The position numbers and the translations under genes are program-made. Shown piece after piece: positions 26,825 to 35,380 of a DNA stretch of 64,000 nt. The notes beneath the pieces are model-generated. The model had not been told where the DNA came from. It saw only the letters and a list, made by a program, of their open reading frames with translations, and made no database searches. Origin of the DNA: Kumtagia sp964244725 (GTDB taxonomy: Bacteria > Pseudomonadota > Alphaproteobacteria > Rhizobiales > Rhizobiaceae); the NCBI GenBank assembly GCA_964244725.1, contig CAXTJQ010000005.1, forward strand, positions 62,001 through 126,000. The letters are read 5' to 3'. Numbering within the stretch: position 1 is the stretch's first letter; each line of letters starts with the position of its first letter.

Positions 26825-27413
26825 CGAGCGCCCCAAGCTCGCGCAAAGCCTTGAGAACCGGCAGCAGAGGCAGCCCGACGATGGTGAAGTAGTCGCCGTC
26901 GATGCGGTCGAAGAGTTGAACGCCCTCGCCCTCGATCTTGTAGGCGCCGACGCTGGTCAGCGCCGCTGACCCGACCCGCGCGAGATGCCGACCGATGAAT
27001 ACAGGCGTCAGCGCCCGCATCGTGAGATGGGCGACCTGTACGTCCCGCCACAACGTCTGTCCGTCGCGCACCAGCGCCGCGCCGCTCGCGAGCTGATGGG
27101 TTTTTCCGGATAAGGTCAGCAATCGACGCCGCGCGGCCTCCATGTCGGCGGGCTTGTGCAGCACCGCGCCATCAAGCGACAGCGTCTGGTCGCAGCCGAG
27201 CACCAGCGCGCCGGCGTGGCGCTCGCTCACCTCGACCGCCTTTGCTTCGGCGAGGATCTGGGCGAGATCCTCGGGCGTCGTCCCGATATGTCCCAACGCG
27301 CCCTCCACGGCGCGTTCGTCGACATCGGCGTGGATCGCCTCGATCACGAGCCCCGCGTCTGCCAGCATTTTCTTCCGGTAGAGACTGGCCGAGGCGAGGA
27401 TCAAGGTCTGCAT
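26817..27413 (-). CDS. maf: Maf-family nucleoside triphosphate pyrophosphatase
   Basis: A 198-residue Maf protein, hydrolysing non-canonical or modified NTPs (house-cleaning) and linked to septum control in Bacillus. The N-terminus LILASASLYRKKML is the SxSxxR-type substrate loop, GCDQTL carries the metal-binding Asp, and DGDYFTIVGLP is the C-terminal signature. ATG 27413 is preferred, as upstream residues are not conserved. It starts 13 bp after ppsR. Confidence 0.92.
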   Translation of the reverse strand: MQTLILASASLYRKKMLADAGLVIEAIHADVDERAVEGALGHIGTTPEDLAQILAEAKAVEVSERHAGALVLGCDQTLSLDGAVLHKPADMEAARRRLLTLSGKTHQLASGAALVRDGQTLWRDVQVAHLTMRALTPVFIGRHLARVGSAALTSVGAYKIEGEGVQLFDRIDGDYFTIVGLPLLPVLKALRELGALDG

Positions 27414-27426
27414 GATGGCGGATCTG

Positions 27427-28248
27427 CTAACGCGTCTTGCCACGCAGGGCAACGATCGCGGCTGCGGTCTCCTCGATCGAGCGGCGGCTGACGTCGATGG
27501 TGGGCCAATTGTGGCGCGTACAGATTTGCCGGGCGTAGGCCAACTCCTCGGCGATCGAAGCGCGATCGACGTAGCTTTGCGTCTCCCGGCTTCCGGCCGC
27601 GGCGATCACCCGATTCTGGCGAACATGCGACACCCGCTCCGCCGTGGCGACGAGGCCGACGATCAGCGGCTTTGTCGCCACCTTGAGCGCCTCGGGAATC
27701 GGCACGCCGACCACGATCGGGATATTGGCCGTCTTGATGCCGCGATTGGCGAGATAAATGCTGGTCGGCGTCTTGGAGGTGCGCGAAATCCCGACCAGCA
27801 CCACGTCGGCGAGATCGGCATCGTCCGACGCCTGGCCGTCATCGTGCTCCATCGTGAAGTTCAGCGCATCGATGCGGCGGAAATAATCGGCGTCCAGCAC
27901 ATGCTGCGCGCCAACGCGGCGTCCGGCCGACATGCCAAGATAGGACTGCAGGACCGCAAGCACCGGCTCCAGCACCGAGACGACCGGCAAGCCCATGTCC
28001 GCGCAGCGCTGATCGATCAGGCTCGCCAGATGCTGATCGACGATTGTGTAGAGTACGATCCCCGGTTCCTCGTCGATCTCCTCGAACACCTTGTTGAGCT
28101 GCTTTTCAGTCCGGATCAGCGGGTAGATGTGTTCGATCGCGCGGGCATCCTTGTACTGCGCGGCCGCAGCGCGGCCGGCAGCGAGCAGGGTTTCGCCCGT
28201 CGCGTCCGAGACCAAATGAAGGTGGAAAAAATTTTGCGGTTTGTTCAC
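27427..28248 (-). CDS. ppsR: PpsR-type bifunctional kinase/pyrophosphorylase (DUF299)
   Basis: A 273-residue regulatory protein that uses ADP to phosphorylate and inactivate, and phosphate to reactivate, PEP synthase or pyruvate phosphate dikinase. The family motifs are HLHLVSDATGETL at the N-terminus and the P-loop-like GISRTSKTPTSIYLAN. The start is GTG 28248, which falls within a DnaA-box-like sequence at the edge of the proposed origin. In alphaproteobacteria this gene commonly flanks oriC. The target (ppdK/ppsA) is not in the window. Confidence 0.93.
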   Translation of the reverse strand: MNKPQNFFHLHLVSDATGETLLAAGRAAAAQYKDARAIEHIYPLIRTEKQLNKVFEEIDEEPGIVLYTIVDQHLASLIDQRCADMGLPVVSVLEPVLAVLQSYLGMSAGRRVGAQHVLDADYFRRIDALNFTMEHDDGQASDDADLADVVLVGISRTSKTPTSIYLANRGIKTANIPIVVGVPIPEALKVATKPLIVGLVATAERVSHVRQNRVIAAAGSRETQSYVDRASIAEELAYARQICTRHNWPTIDVSRRSIEETAAAIVALRGKTR

Positions 28249-28697
28249 AGATCGATCCCGGCCCTGTGCCTTGATGTGGACAAAGCGGCCGAAATGCCCC
28301 GACGCCCGAGACGGACTGTATCAGATGCCGACTTGTCCACAATTTGGCAAGCGGGGCGACACATTCCGGGACGCTTCTGAATCATGGGGATAAGTCGAAG
28401 CCGCCATCGAAGAATCCCGTCCAAGCGTTTCAAACTTTGGTCAAATGCCTGAATTAAAACGGTTTTCGATGTTTTCCCCATTATTTACAAGCAGATGTAG
28501 ACCTTGCTCGAAGGCTCGGCGTATCTTCGTCGATCGTGTTCCCGGTGCATGACAGGCAATCATCGCAACCCACAGAGTCATAGAAAAAATAAGAAGCCTT
28601 TATGAAAAGTTAATTTTTATAGGAAGGCTGTGGACGACCGTCGGGAGCGTCCGGTGACGCGCATTGCCTTGCTCCCCGATCTGTTTCAAGAAGGGCC
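28249..28697. other. oriC: Candidate chromosomal replication origin
   Basis: A 449-bp gene-free segment between ppsR and hemJ. It contains DnaA-box-like sequences: TTGTCCACA at 28333-28341 and, inverted, at 28275-28283; TTGTTCACA at 28241-28249; TTATCCCCA inverted at 28385-28393; TCGTCCACA inverted at 28629-28637; and weaker TTTTCCCCA at 28472-28480. Three GANTC methylation sites lie at 28379, 28412 and 28575, and AT-rich tracts at 28451-28490 and 28583-28622. Its neighbours (ppsR on one side; rho, mnmE, mnmG, rsmG, parA, parB on the other) are the usual oriC surroundings in alphaproteobacteria. Function is inferred. Confidence 0.7.
28583..28622. other. AT-rich block, possible DNA-unwinding element
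   Basis: This 40-bp stretch has only a handful of G or C bases in an otherwise GC-rich chromosome, including AAAAAATAAGAAG and GTTAATTTTTATAG. It lies at the hemJ side of the proposed origin, between a GANTC site and an inverted DnaA-box-like sequence, the position expected of an unwinding element. It could alternatively contain the hemJ promoter. Confidence 0.45.
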
Positions 28698-29231
28698 ATG
28701 AACGGTGACGGTCGAACGGTTGGAACAGGCATCGCGCGCCGATCTGCCATGGCGATAGTCGTTTTTGCCGGGGTGGTCGCGAGCTTCATCTGGTTCGACC
28801 CGCCCGACCTCTATCTTTGGATCAAGGCGGCGCATCTGATTTCGCTCATCGCCTGGATGGCGGGTATGCTCTATCTCCCTCGTCTCTTCGTCTATCACGC
28901 GGCGAGCGTCGCCGGGTCCAGCGAGGACCATACCTTCAAGATCATGGAGCACAGGCTTTATCGGTTGATCATGACGCCGGCGATGATCGCAACCTGGATT
29001 TTCGGTTTGTGGCTCGCCTGGAAGGGTTTCGGCTTCAGCGGAGGATGGCTGCACGGCAAAATTGCCCTGGTGTTGATCCTGTCGGGCTTGCACGGTTATC
29101 TCGGCGGCGCCGTCCGTCGCTTCGCTGCGAACAGCAATGCCAGAAGCGCGCGACACTGGCGTCTGATGAACGAGGTTCCGGCGATGCTGATGGTGATGAT
29201 CGTGATCCTGGTCGTCGTGAAACCGTTTTAG
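28698..29231 (+). CDS. hemJ: HemJ-type protoporphyrinogen oxidase
   Basis: A 177-residue membrane protein of the HemJ/UPF0093 family, which oxidises protoporphyrinogen IX in bacteria lacking HemG/HemY. There are about four hydrophobic segments; YLWIKAAHLISLIAWMAG and MEHRLYRLIMTPAM hold the conserved His and Arg residues, with a C-terminal hydrophobic anchor. It lies directly beside the proposed origin. The hemE gene that often separates oriC from hemJ in relatives is not here. Confidence 0.9.
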   Translation: MNGDGRTVGTGIARRSAMAIVVFAGVVASFIWFDPPDLYLWIKAAHLISLIAWMAGMLYLPRLFVYHAASVAGSSEDHTFKIMEHRLYRLIMTPAMIATWIFGLWLAWKGFGFSGGWLHGKIALVLILSGLHGYLGGAVRRFAANSNARSARHWRLMNEVPAMLMVMIVILVVVKPF

Positions 29232-29395
29232 ACACGCCGAAATGTGATCGTCGACGCGCCTTGCTCTTTTATCGGCGGGTGTGTAAAGGACAAAGCCTTC
29301 CTCTTCGCCAACGGCAGCTTCGGTCCCTCTGATCGGTTCGCCGGGCCTGCTTATCGCATCCGCCGATAGCTATTTCCCTTTTTTAGAGCTTCCCT

Positions 29396-30661
29396 ATGCA
29401 GGAAATGAAACTCCAGGACTTCAAGAACAAGAAGCCGATCGATTTGATCGCTTTTGCCGAATCGCTCGAGGTCGAAAACGCCAGCGTCATGCGCAAGCAA
29501 GAGCTGATGTTCGCGATCCTGAAGAAGCTGGCGGCGCAGGATGTGGAGATTATAGGCGACGGCGTTGTCGAACTGTTGCAGGACGGTTTCGGTTTCTTGC
29601 GCTCGGCCAACGCCAATTACCTGCCGGGTCCGGACGATATCTATATCTCGCCCTCGCAAATTCGTCGATTTTCGCTGAAAACCGGCGATACGGTGGAAGG
29701 GCCGATCCGTAGCCCCAAAGAGGGCGAGCGCTATTTTGCCTTGCTCAAAGTCAACACGATCAATTTCGACGATCCCGAGAAGATCCGCCACAAGATCCAC
29801 TTCGATACGCTGACACCGCTCTATCCCAACGAGCGGTTGAAGATGGAGGTCGATCATCCGACCGGTAAGGATATTTCCTCGCGCGTCATCGATCTGGTCG
29901 CGCCGATCGGAAAAGGTCAGCGCGGCTTGATCGTCGCTCAGCCACGAACCGGCAAGACGGTTCTGTTGCAGAACATCGCCCACTCGGTGACGACCAATCA
30001 TCCCGAATGCTACCTGATCGTCCTCCTGATCGATGAACGGCCGGAGGAGGTGACCGACATGCAGCGTTCGGTCAAGGGCGAGGTCGTATCCTCGACATTC
30101 GATGAACCGGCCGTCCGTCACGTCCAGGTGGCCGAAATGGTCATCGAGAAGGCGAAGCGTCTTGTCGAGCATGGTCGCGACGTGGTTATCCTGCTTGATT
30201 CGATTACGCGACTGGGACGAGCCTATAACACCGTCGTTCCCTCCTCCGGCAAGGTGCTGACCGGCGGCGTTGACGCCAATGCGCTGCAGCGGCCGAAGCG
30301 CTTCTTCGGCGCTGCTCGTAACATTGAGGAAGGTGGGTCGCTGACGATCATCGCGACGGCGCTGATCGATACAGGCAGCCGTATGGACGAGGTCATCTTC
30401 GAGGAATTCAAGGGCACCGGCAATTCCGAGATCGTTCTCGACCGCAAGGTGGCCGATAAGCGCATTTTCCCCGCCATGGACATCTTGAAGTCCGGAACAC
30501 GCAAGGAAGACCTTTTGGTCTCCAAGGGCGATCTGCAGAAGGTCTTCGTTCTCCGTCGGATTCTCGCGCCGATGGGCACGACCGACGCAATCGAGTTTCT
30601 GATCGACAAGCTCAAGCAGACCAAGACCAACGCGGATTTCTTCGATTCGATGAATACCTAG
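29396..30661 (+). CDS. rho: Transcription termination factor Rho
   Basis: A 421-residue hexameric RNA-dependent helicase. It has the N-terminal KLQDFKNKKPIDLIAFAESL, the RNA-binding fold with YLPGPDDIYISPSQIRRF, Walker A AQPRTGKT near residue 185, LIDERPEEVTDMQR, and the arginine-containing DSITRLGRAYN. A 164-bp leader with no visible gene precedes it; rho mRNAs are often autoregulated there, but no specific structure was identified. mnmE follows after 35 bp. Confidence 0.98.
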   Translation: MQEMKLQDFKNKKPIDLIAFAESLEVENASVMRKQELMFAILKKLAAQDVEIIGDGVVELLQDGFGFLRSANANYLPGPDDIYISPSQIRRFSLKTGDTVEGPIRSPKEGERYFALLKVNTINFDDPEKIRHKIHFDTLTPLYPNERLKMEVDHPTGKDISSRVIDLVAPIGKGQRGLIVAQPRTGKTVLLQNIAHSVTTNHPECYLIVLLIDERPEEVTDMQRSVKGEVVSSTFDEPAVRHVQVAEMVIEKAKRLVEHGRDVVILLDSITRLGRAYNTVVPSSGKVLTGGVDANALQRPKRFFGAARNIEEGGSLTIIATALIDTGSRMDEVIFEEFKGTGNSEIVLDRKVADKRIFPAMDILKSGTRKEDLLVSKGDLQKVFVLRRILAPMGTTDAIEFLIDKLKQTKTNADFFDSMNT

Positions 30662-30696
30662 CGCGGCTATTCGATCCCTCGCCTGACCTTGGCATC

Positions 30697-32004
30697 ATGA
30701 GCCTCGATACGATCGTCGCGTTGTCGAGTGGCGGTTTGCCATCGGGGGTCGCTGTCATTCGTGTCAGCGGCGCTGCGGTGTGTTCTGTTCTGCGGACGCT
30801 CGTTGGCCAAATTCCTCGGCCTCGCCTTGCAGATTATCGCAGCGTAAGAGACCGAAACGGCGCTTTGCTGGACCGTGGAGTTGTCCTTTTCTTTCCCGCT
30901 CCGGCGAGTTTCACGGGCGAGGATTGCGCTGAGTTTCAGGTCCATGGCGGGCGCGCGGTCGTTGCCGCCATCGTAGACGAAATCTGTCGCCTCGAAAACT
31001 GCCGGCCTGCCGAGCCAGGCGAATTCATGCGGCGCGCCTTTCTCAACGGCAAGCTGGATCTCTTGGCGGCGGAGGCGACTGGCGATTTGATCGGCGCCGA
31101 GACCGAAGCGCAGAGACGGTTTGCGATATCGAATGCCAATGGAGGCCATTCGCAGCTTTACGCCTCTTGGCGACAGCGCATCGTAAACACATGGGCAATG
31201 GTGGAGGCCGGACTCGATTTTGCCGACGAGGATGATATCGGCGACGAAATCGGACGTGAGAAACTTGCGGACGTCAGCGCCTTGGCTGTAGAAATTCGTT
31301 GTCATCTCGATGGCTATCGGAGAGCCGAGGTCGCGCGGAATGGTTTCGATGTCGTTATCGCGGGCGCCCCCAATGCCGGCAAATCCAGTTTGATCAACGC
31401 GCTTGCGCGCCGTGACGTGGCGATCGTGAACGAAGACCCGGGGACGACGCGTGACCTGATCGAGATCAGTCTCGATCTTGACGGCACCAAAGTGCGTCTG
31501 ACCGACAGCGCCGGCATTCGCGAGGCGACATCGAAAGTGGAAAAGATCGGCATCGACCGCGCCATTAAACGCGCCGACGAGGCGGACCTCATTCTTTATC
31601 TTCAGGAGGCAAACGGTGTGGCCGCATCGCCGCTCAGCTTTCGTCGCCCGCTACTGTCGATTCTCAGCAAGGCGGATACGGAGGAGTCTGCGGCCGGCAT
31701 GAAATTTGACCTGGCGATCTCCTCGAAGACGGGCCTTGGGCTTTCGGAATTGCTGCGACATATATCCATCCGTGCGAGCGCCGTTGCTCCCAGTGCCGGC
31801 GAGATCCTGCCTTGGAAGTTGCGGCATGTCGAGCTGCTGAGGGAGGCGGAGGTACATCTTGATGCCTGCATTGAACAACCTGCGGCCGAGTTGATCGCGG
31901 ATCATCTGCGGACGGCTGCGCTGTCAATCGGGCGAATTGCGGGCGCGGTAGACGTTGAGGACCTCCTCGATGTAATCTTCCGGCAATTTTGTATCGGCAA
32001 GTGA
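30697..32004 (+). CDS. mnmE: tRNA modification GTPase MnmE
   Basis: A 435-residue GTPase that, with MnmG, adds the carboxymethylaminomethyl group at U34 of certain tRNAs. The N-terminal folate-binding domain begins with DTIVALSSG; the inserted G domain has G1 GAPNAGKSS near residue 225, G3 DSAGIRE and G4 LSKAD; the protein ends in FCIGK with the conserved C-terminal Cys. The stop overlaps the mnmG GTG start within a parS site. The gene is less GC-rich than the rest of the window, as are its neighbours. Confidence 0.97.
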   Translation: MSLDTIVALSSGGLPSGVAVIRVSGAAVCSVLRTLVGQIPRPRLADYRSVRDRNGALLDRGVVLFFPAPASFTGEDCAEFQVHGGRAVVAAIVDEICRLENCRPAEPGEFMRRAFLNGKLDLLAAEATGDLIGAETEAQRRFAISNANGGHSQLYASWRQRIVNTWAMVEAGLDFADEDDIGDEIGREKLADVSALAVEIRCHLDGYRRAEVARNGFDVVIAGAPNAGKSSLINALARRDVAIVNEDPGTTRDLIEISLDLDGTKVRLTDSAGIREATSKVEKIGIDRAIKRADEADLILYLQEANGVAASPLSFRRPLLSILSKADTEESAAGMKFDLAISSKTGLGLSELLRHISIRASAVAPSAGEILPWKLRHVELLREAEVHLDACIEQPAAELIADHLRTAALSIGRIAGAVDVEDLLDVIFRQFCIGK

Positions 32005-33914
32005 TTCACGTGAAACACCAAAACCTCGATCAAAGTGGTCCGGGGCGCCCGCACTACGATGTCGTTGTCGTGGGGGGAGGGCATGCGGGTTGCGAAGCTG
32101 CAGCTGCCGCCGCCAGAATGGGCGCCAACGTTGCCTTGATAAGCATGCAGCCCGACAGCATTGGCGCCATGTCGTGCAATCCCGCCATTGGCGGCATTGG
32201 CAAGGGCCAGCTGGTCAGGGAGATCGATGCTTTGGACGGACTTATGGCAAAAGCCGCCGATGCGTCCGGTATTCAGTTTCGTATGCTGAACAAGCGCAAG
32301 GGACCTGCGGTCTGGGGCCCGCGCACCCAATCAGATCGCACATTGTATCGATCGGCGATCCAGAATCTGTTGCAAAGACAAGAAGGCTTATCAATCGTTC
32401 GGGGAGAAGTCGCCGACATTCAGCTTGAGGGGGATCGGGTTCGATCGGTGTCGCTCGCGAGTGGCGCTGTGATCGATTGCTCTGCGGTGGTTCTCACCAC
32501 TGGAACGTTTTTGCGAGGCCTGATCCATATTGGCGCCAAGAGCTTTCCTGCCGGCCGTATGCACGAGGCGGCAGCCGAACGTCTTTCGCGGACCATTGCG
32601 CGGTTCGGCTTCAAGCTCGGCCGTCTCAAAACAGGAACGCCACCACGATTGGCCTCGTCGACCATCGACTGGGCCGTCGTAGAGTTGCAATCGGCCGATG
32701 ATGTGCCCGAACCCTTTTCGCTCATGACCGGACAAATCGACCTAAGGCAGGTCGATTGCGGAATTGTAAGGACCAATTCGGCAACTCATGCTGTCGTCAG
32801 AGACAATCTTGCGCGTTCGGCACTGTATTCGGGATCAATAAAAGGAGTTGGTCCGCGATACTGTCCATCCATAGAAGATAAAATCGTCAAATTCAGCGAT
32901 CGCGATAGCCATCAAATATTTCTTGAGCCCGAGGGCTTGGATAGCGACGTTATATACCCGAATGGTATCTCGACATCCCTACCCGAGGATGTGCAGATCA
33001 CCTTCTTGACGACGATTCCGGGACTTGAGCATGCTCAAATTCTGCAGCCCGGATATGCGATCGAGTATGATCACATCGACCCGAGAGAACTCGCAATTTC
33101 GCTGGAGACGAAAAAGGTCGCCGGATTATTCATGGCGGGACAAATCAACGGGACTACGGGATACGAGGAAGCCGCCGCGCAAGGCGTGATCGCCGGTCTG
33201 AATGCCGCGCGATGCGCGGCAGGTTTGGAGACAGTAAGTCTTAGCCGCTCCGAGGCTTATATCGGGGTTATGATAGACGACCTGACAAGCCGTGGCGTTT
33301 CCGAGCCGTATCGGATGTTCACATCACGGGCTGAGTATCGGCTGACTTTACGGGCAGACAATGCTGATGCCCGCCTGACGCCTTGGGCTTATCGACTTGA
33401 CATCGCGTCATCAAAACGCATGAAGAAAGTCGAGTGTATTGAAAATGAGTTGGCTGCGGCAACAGCTCTTCTGTATGGCATCTCAATTACGCCGGGCGAA
33501 GCAGCCCGAAACAAACTCGTGGTTAACCAGGATGGCAAACGACGATCTGCATATGACTTGCTTGCGACACAAGTCGCGACATTCGAGGACCTCGCAACAA
33601 TATGGCCTGCCTTGAATTCCGTCCCGGAAAGCACTCGTGATCGATTGAAAATCGAAGCCATATACAGCACGTATGTCCAGCGACAGGCCAATGATATAGC
33701 CTTGGTCTCTAAGGAAGAACGGAGAGTCGTGCCGGTTGGTTTTGACTTCTCATCTCTGCCTGGGCTGTCGATCGAACTTCGTCAAAAGCTGACCAGCCTT
33801 CAACCGCAGAACTTTGCACAGGTCTCGAAACTCGAGGGAATGACGCCTGCGGCTCTCGGTTTAATCCTGATGAAAATCATTGATTTTGAAAAGCGACGAC
33901 TACGTGCTGCCTGA
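32001..33914 (+). CDS. mnmG: tRNA U34 modification FAD enzyme MnmG (GidA)
   Basis: The flavin-containing partner of MnmE. The FAD-binding fingerprint is VVVVGGGHAGCEAA; PAIGGIGKGQLVREIDALDG and GQINGTTGYEEAAAQG are family segments. The start is ambiguous: GTG 32001 overlaps the mnmE stop (GTGA), GTG 32010 would shorten it by three residues, and TTG 31989 would lengthen it by four. All lie in or beside the parS site at 32002-32017, so ParB binding could affect initiation or transcription here. Length (~637) suits the family. Confidence 0.97.
   Translation: MIHVKHQNLDQSGPGRPHYDVVVVGGGHAGCEAAAAAARMGANVALISMQPDSIGAMSCNPAIGGIGKGQLVREIDALDGLMAKAADASGIQFRMLNKRKGPAVWGPRTQSDRTLYRSAIQNLLQRQEGLSIVRGEVADIQLEGDRVRSVSLASGAVIDCSAVVLTTGTFLRGLIHIGAKSFPAGRMHEAAAERLSRTIARFGFKLGRLKTGTPPRLASSTIDWAVVELQSADDVPEPFSLMTGQIDLRQVDCGIVRTNSATHAVVRDNLARSALYSGSIKGVGPRYCPSIEDKIVKFSDRDSHQIFLEPEGLDSDVIYPNGISTSLPEDVQITFLTTIPGLEHAQILQPGYAIEYDHIDPRELAISLETKKVAGLFMAGQINGTTGYEEAAAQGVIAGLNAARCAAGLETVSLSRSEAYIGVMIDDLTSRGVSEPYRMFTSRAEYRLTLRADNADARLTPWAYRLDIASSKRMKKVECIENELAAATALLYGISITPGEAARNKLVVNQDGKRRSAYDLLATQVATFEDLATIWPALNSVPESTRDRLKIEAIYSTYVQRQANDIALVSKEERRVVPVGFDFSSLPGLSIELRQKLTSLQPQNFAQVSKLEGMTPAALGLILMKIIDFEKRRLRAA
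32002..32017. other. parS site at the mnmE/mnmG junction
   Basis: The sequence TGATTCACGTGAAACA matches 15 of 16 bases of parS TGTTTCACGTGAAACA, differing only at position 3. It lies about 3.5 kb from the proposed origin and 2.5 kb from parA-parB, and overlaps the mnmE stop codon and the possible mnmG start codons. Binding site for the ParB encoded at 35381. Confidence 0.85.
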
Positions 33915-34527
33915 ACGACAGCAACTTGAGGCGGCTATAGGCCCCGTTTCACGTGAAACATTCCACGATCTTACGACATTTCGCGAGATTTTCATGCAAT
34001 GGAACAGGACCATCAATCTCGTATCCTCAGACACGCTTCCGGAATGGTGGAGGCGGCATATCCTTGACAGCGCTCAGCTCGTCTCCCTCGTCAAGCCCTC
34101 GGGAGCTTGGATTGACCTGGGAACGGGCGGCGGCTTTCCGGGTTTGGTTGCCGCAATACTCCTCAGGGACAGGATGACCCTTCACCTCGTTGAAAGCAAT
34201 CGCAAAAAAGCTGCGTTTCTTCAAGCGGTCGTCGGAACGTTGAGACTTTCTACCATTGTCCACGGATGCCGTATCGAAGCAATGACCCCCCCTTGCGCAA
34301 ACATCGTGTCGGCTCGCGCACTGGCCCCCTTGCCCACGCTGTTCACGCTTTCGGAGCCTTGGTTGACGCGTGGCGCTACGGCATTTTTCATGAAAGGACG
34401 GGATTATCGTCCGGAGCTTGCGGAAATCGCTGACTTTTGGGAATTTTGCCTGCTAGAACATCCTAGTCAGACCGAATCGGGTAGCGTGGTGCTTGAGTTT
34501 CGATACGTCAGGCGGAAATCAACGTAG
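33880..34527 (+). CDS. rsmG: 16S rRNA (guanine527-N7)-methyltransferase RsmG (GidB)
   Basis: A ~215-residue SAM-dependent methyltransferase that modifies G527 of 16S rRNA. Motif I is WIDLGTGGGFPGLVAAI; NRTINLVS and VSARALAPL are family segments. It begins inside the end of mnmG: TTG 33880 is the longest start, with GTG 33904 as alternative. The coding sequence contains a parS site at 33945-33960. Its TAG stop lies 17 bases before the parA start. Confidence 0.95.
   Translation: MILKSDDYVLPERQQLEAAIGPVSRETFHDLTTFREIFMQWNRTINLVSSDTLPEWWRRHILDSAQLVSLVKPSGAWIDLGTGGGFPGLVAAILLRDRMTLHLVESNRKKAAFLQAVVGTLRLSTIVHGCRIEAMTPPCANIVSARALAPLPTLFTLSEPWLTRGATAFFMKGRDYRPELAEIADFWEFCLLEHPSQTESGSVVLEFRYVRRKST
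33945..33960. other. parS site inside rsmG
   Basis: CGTTTCACGTGAAACA matches parS TGTTTCACGTGAAACA at 15 of 16 positions, with a perfect inner 14-bp palindrome. It lies in the first codons of rsmG, 585 bp before parA and about 5.3 kb from the proposed origin. It is the best parS in the window. Confidence 0.9.
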
Positions 34528-34544
34528 TGTTCGGCAAGGACAGA

Positions 34545-35342
34545 ATGCGCAGCGGTCCCCGCATCATTACAATCGCGAACCAAAAAGGTGGCGTCGGCAA
34601 AACGACGACAGCTATCAATTTGGCGACCGCTCTCGCCGCGATTGGCGAGCACGTCCTTTTGATCGATCTCGATCCGCAAGGAAACGCCAGCACCGGGCTC
34701 GGCATCGACCGCCGTGACCGATCATCGTCTTCTTATGACGTCATCACTGGTGCGATGACGCTAAACGACGCCGCCGTGCCGACTGCCGTTCCCGGCCTGT
34801 CGATTGTACCCTCCACTCTGGACCTGCTAGGCGTGGAGATGGAGATTGCAGGAGCCTCCGACCGTGTCATGAGGCTGCGGAATGCAATTCGATTTTCCGT
34901 TTTGCAATCAATATCCTACAGCTATATTCTCATCGACTGCCCGCCTTCGCTCAATTTGCTGACATTGAATTCCATGGCGGCTGCGGATGCCGTGCTGGTG
35001 CCGCTGCAGTGCGAGTTTTTTGCTTTGGAGGGTCTCAGTCAATTGCTTGAGACGGTCGACGAGGTCCAACGTACGATCAACCCAGGTCTTCGGATTCAAG
35101 GGATCGTGCTGACGATGTATGATGGACGCAACAATCTTGCGAACCAGGTTGTCGACGACGTCCGCGCTCATTTGGGCGACAAGGTCTATCAAACGGTCAT
35201 TCCGCGGAATGTGCGGGTGTCCGAAGCGCCGTCATACGGCAAGCCGGCTATCCTTTACGATCTGAAGTGTTCCGGAAGCCAGGCTTATTTGCAACTCGCC
35301 TCGGAGGTGATTCGCCAGGAGCGAAGGCTGAAGGCGGCGTGA
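34545..35342 (+). CDS. parA: Chromosome partitioning ATPase ParA
   Basis: A 265-residue Walker-type ATPase that moves ParB-parS complexes and so segregates the replicated origin. The deviant Walker A is NQKGGVGKTT, followed by LLIDLDPQGNAST and ILIDCPPSLNLLT. ATG 34545 is chosen because AAGGA lies 4-5 bases upstream; a GTG at 34527 overlapping the rsmG stop is less likely. The small size without an N-terminal DNA-binding domain identifies the chromosomal type. parB follows after 38 bp. Confidence 0.96.
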   Translation: MRSGPRIITIANQKGGVGKTTTAINLATALAAIGEHVLLIDLDPQGNASTGLGIDRRDRSSSSYDVITGAMTLNDAAVPTAVPGLSIVPSTLDLLGVEMEIAGASDRVMRLRNAIRFSVLQSISYSYILIDCPPSLNLLTLNSMAAADAVLVPLQCEFFALEGLSQLLETVDEVQRTINPGLRIQGIVLTMYDGRNNLANQVVDDVRAHLGDKVYQTVIPRNVRVSEAPSYGKPAILYDLKCSGSQAYLQLASEVIRQERRLKAA

Positions 35343-35380
35343 TGCAAAACCGGACCGGATACTGGGCTTAAGATAGCGGC

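Noticed and set aside
28454..28471. CtrA site (TTAA-N7-TTAA) in the origin region
   Set aside because: TTAA occurs at 28454 and 28610, but the second half-site is degenerate (TTCG and AGGA), so a CtrA box is not supported by sequence alone.
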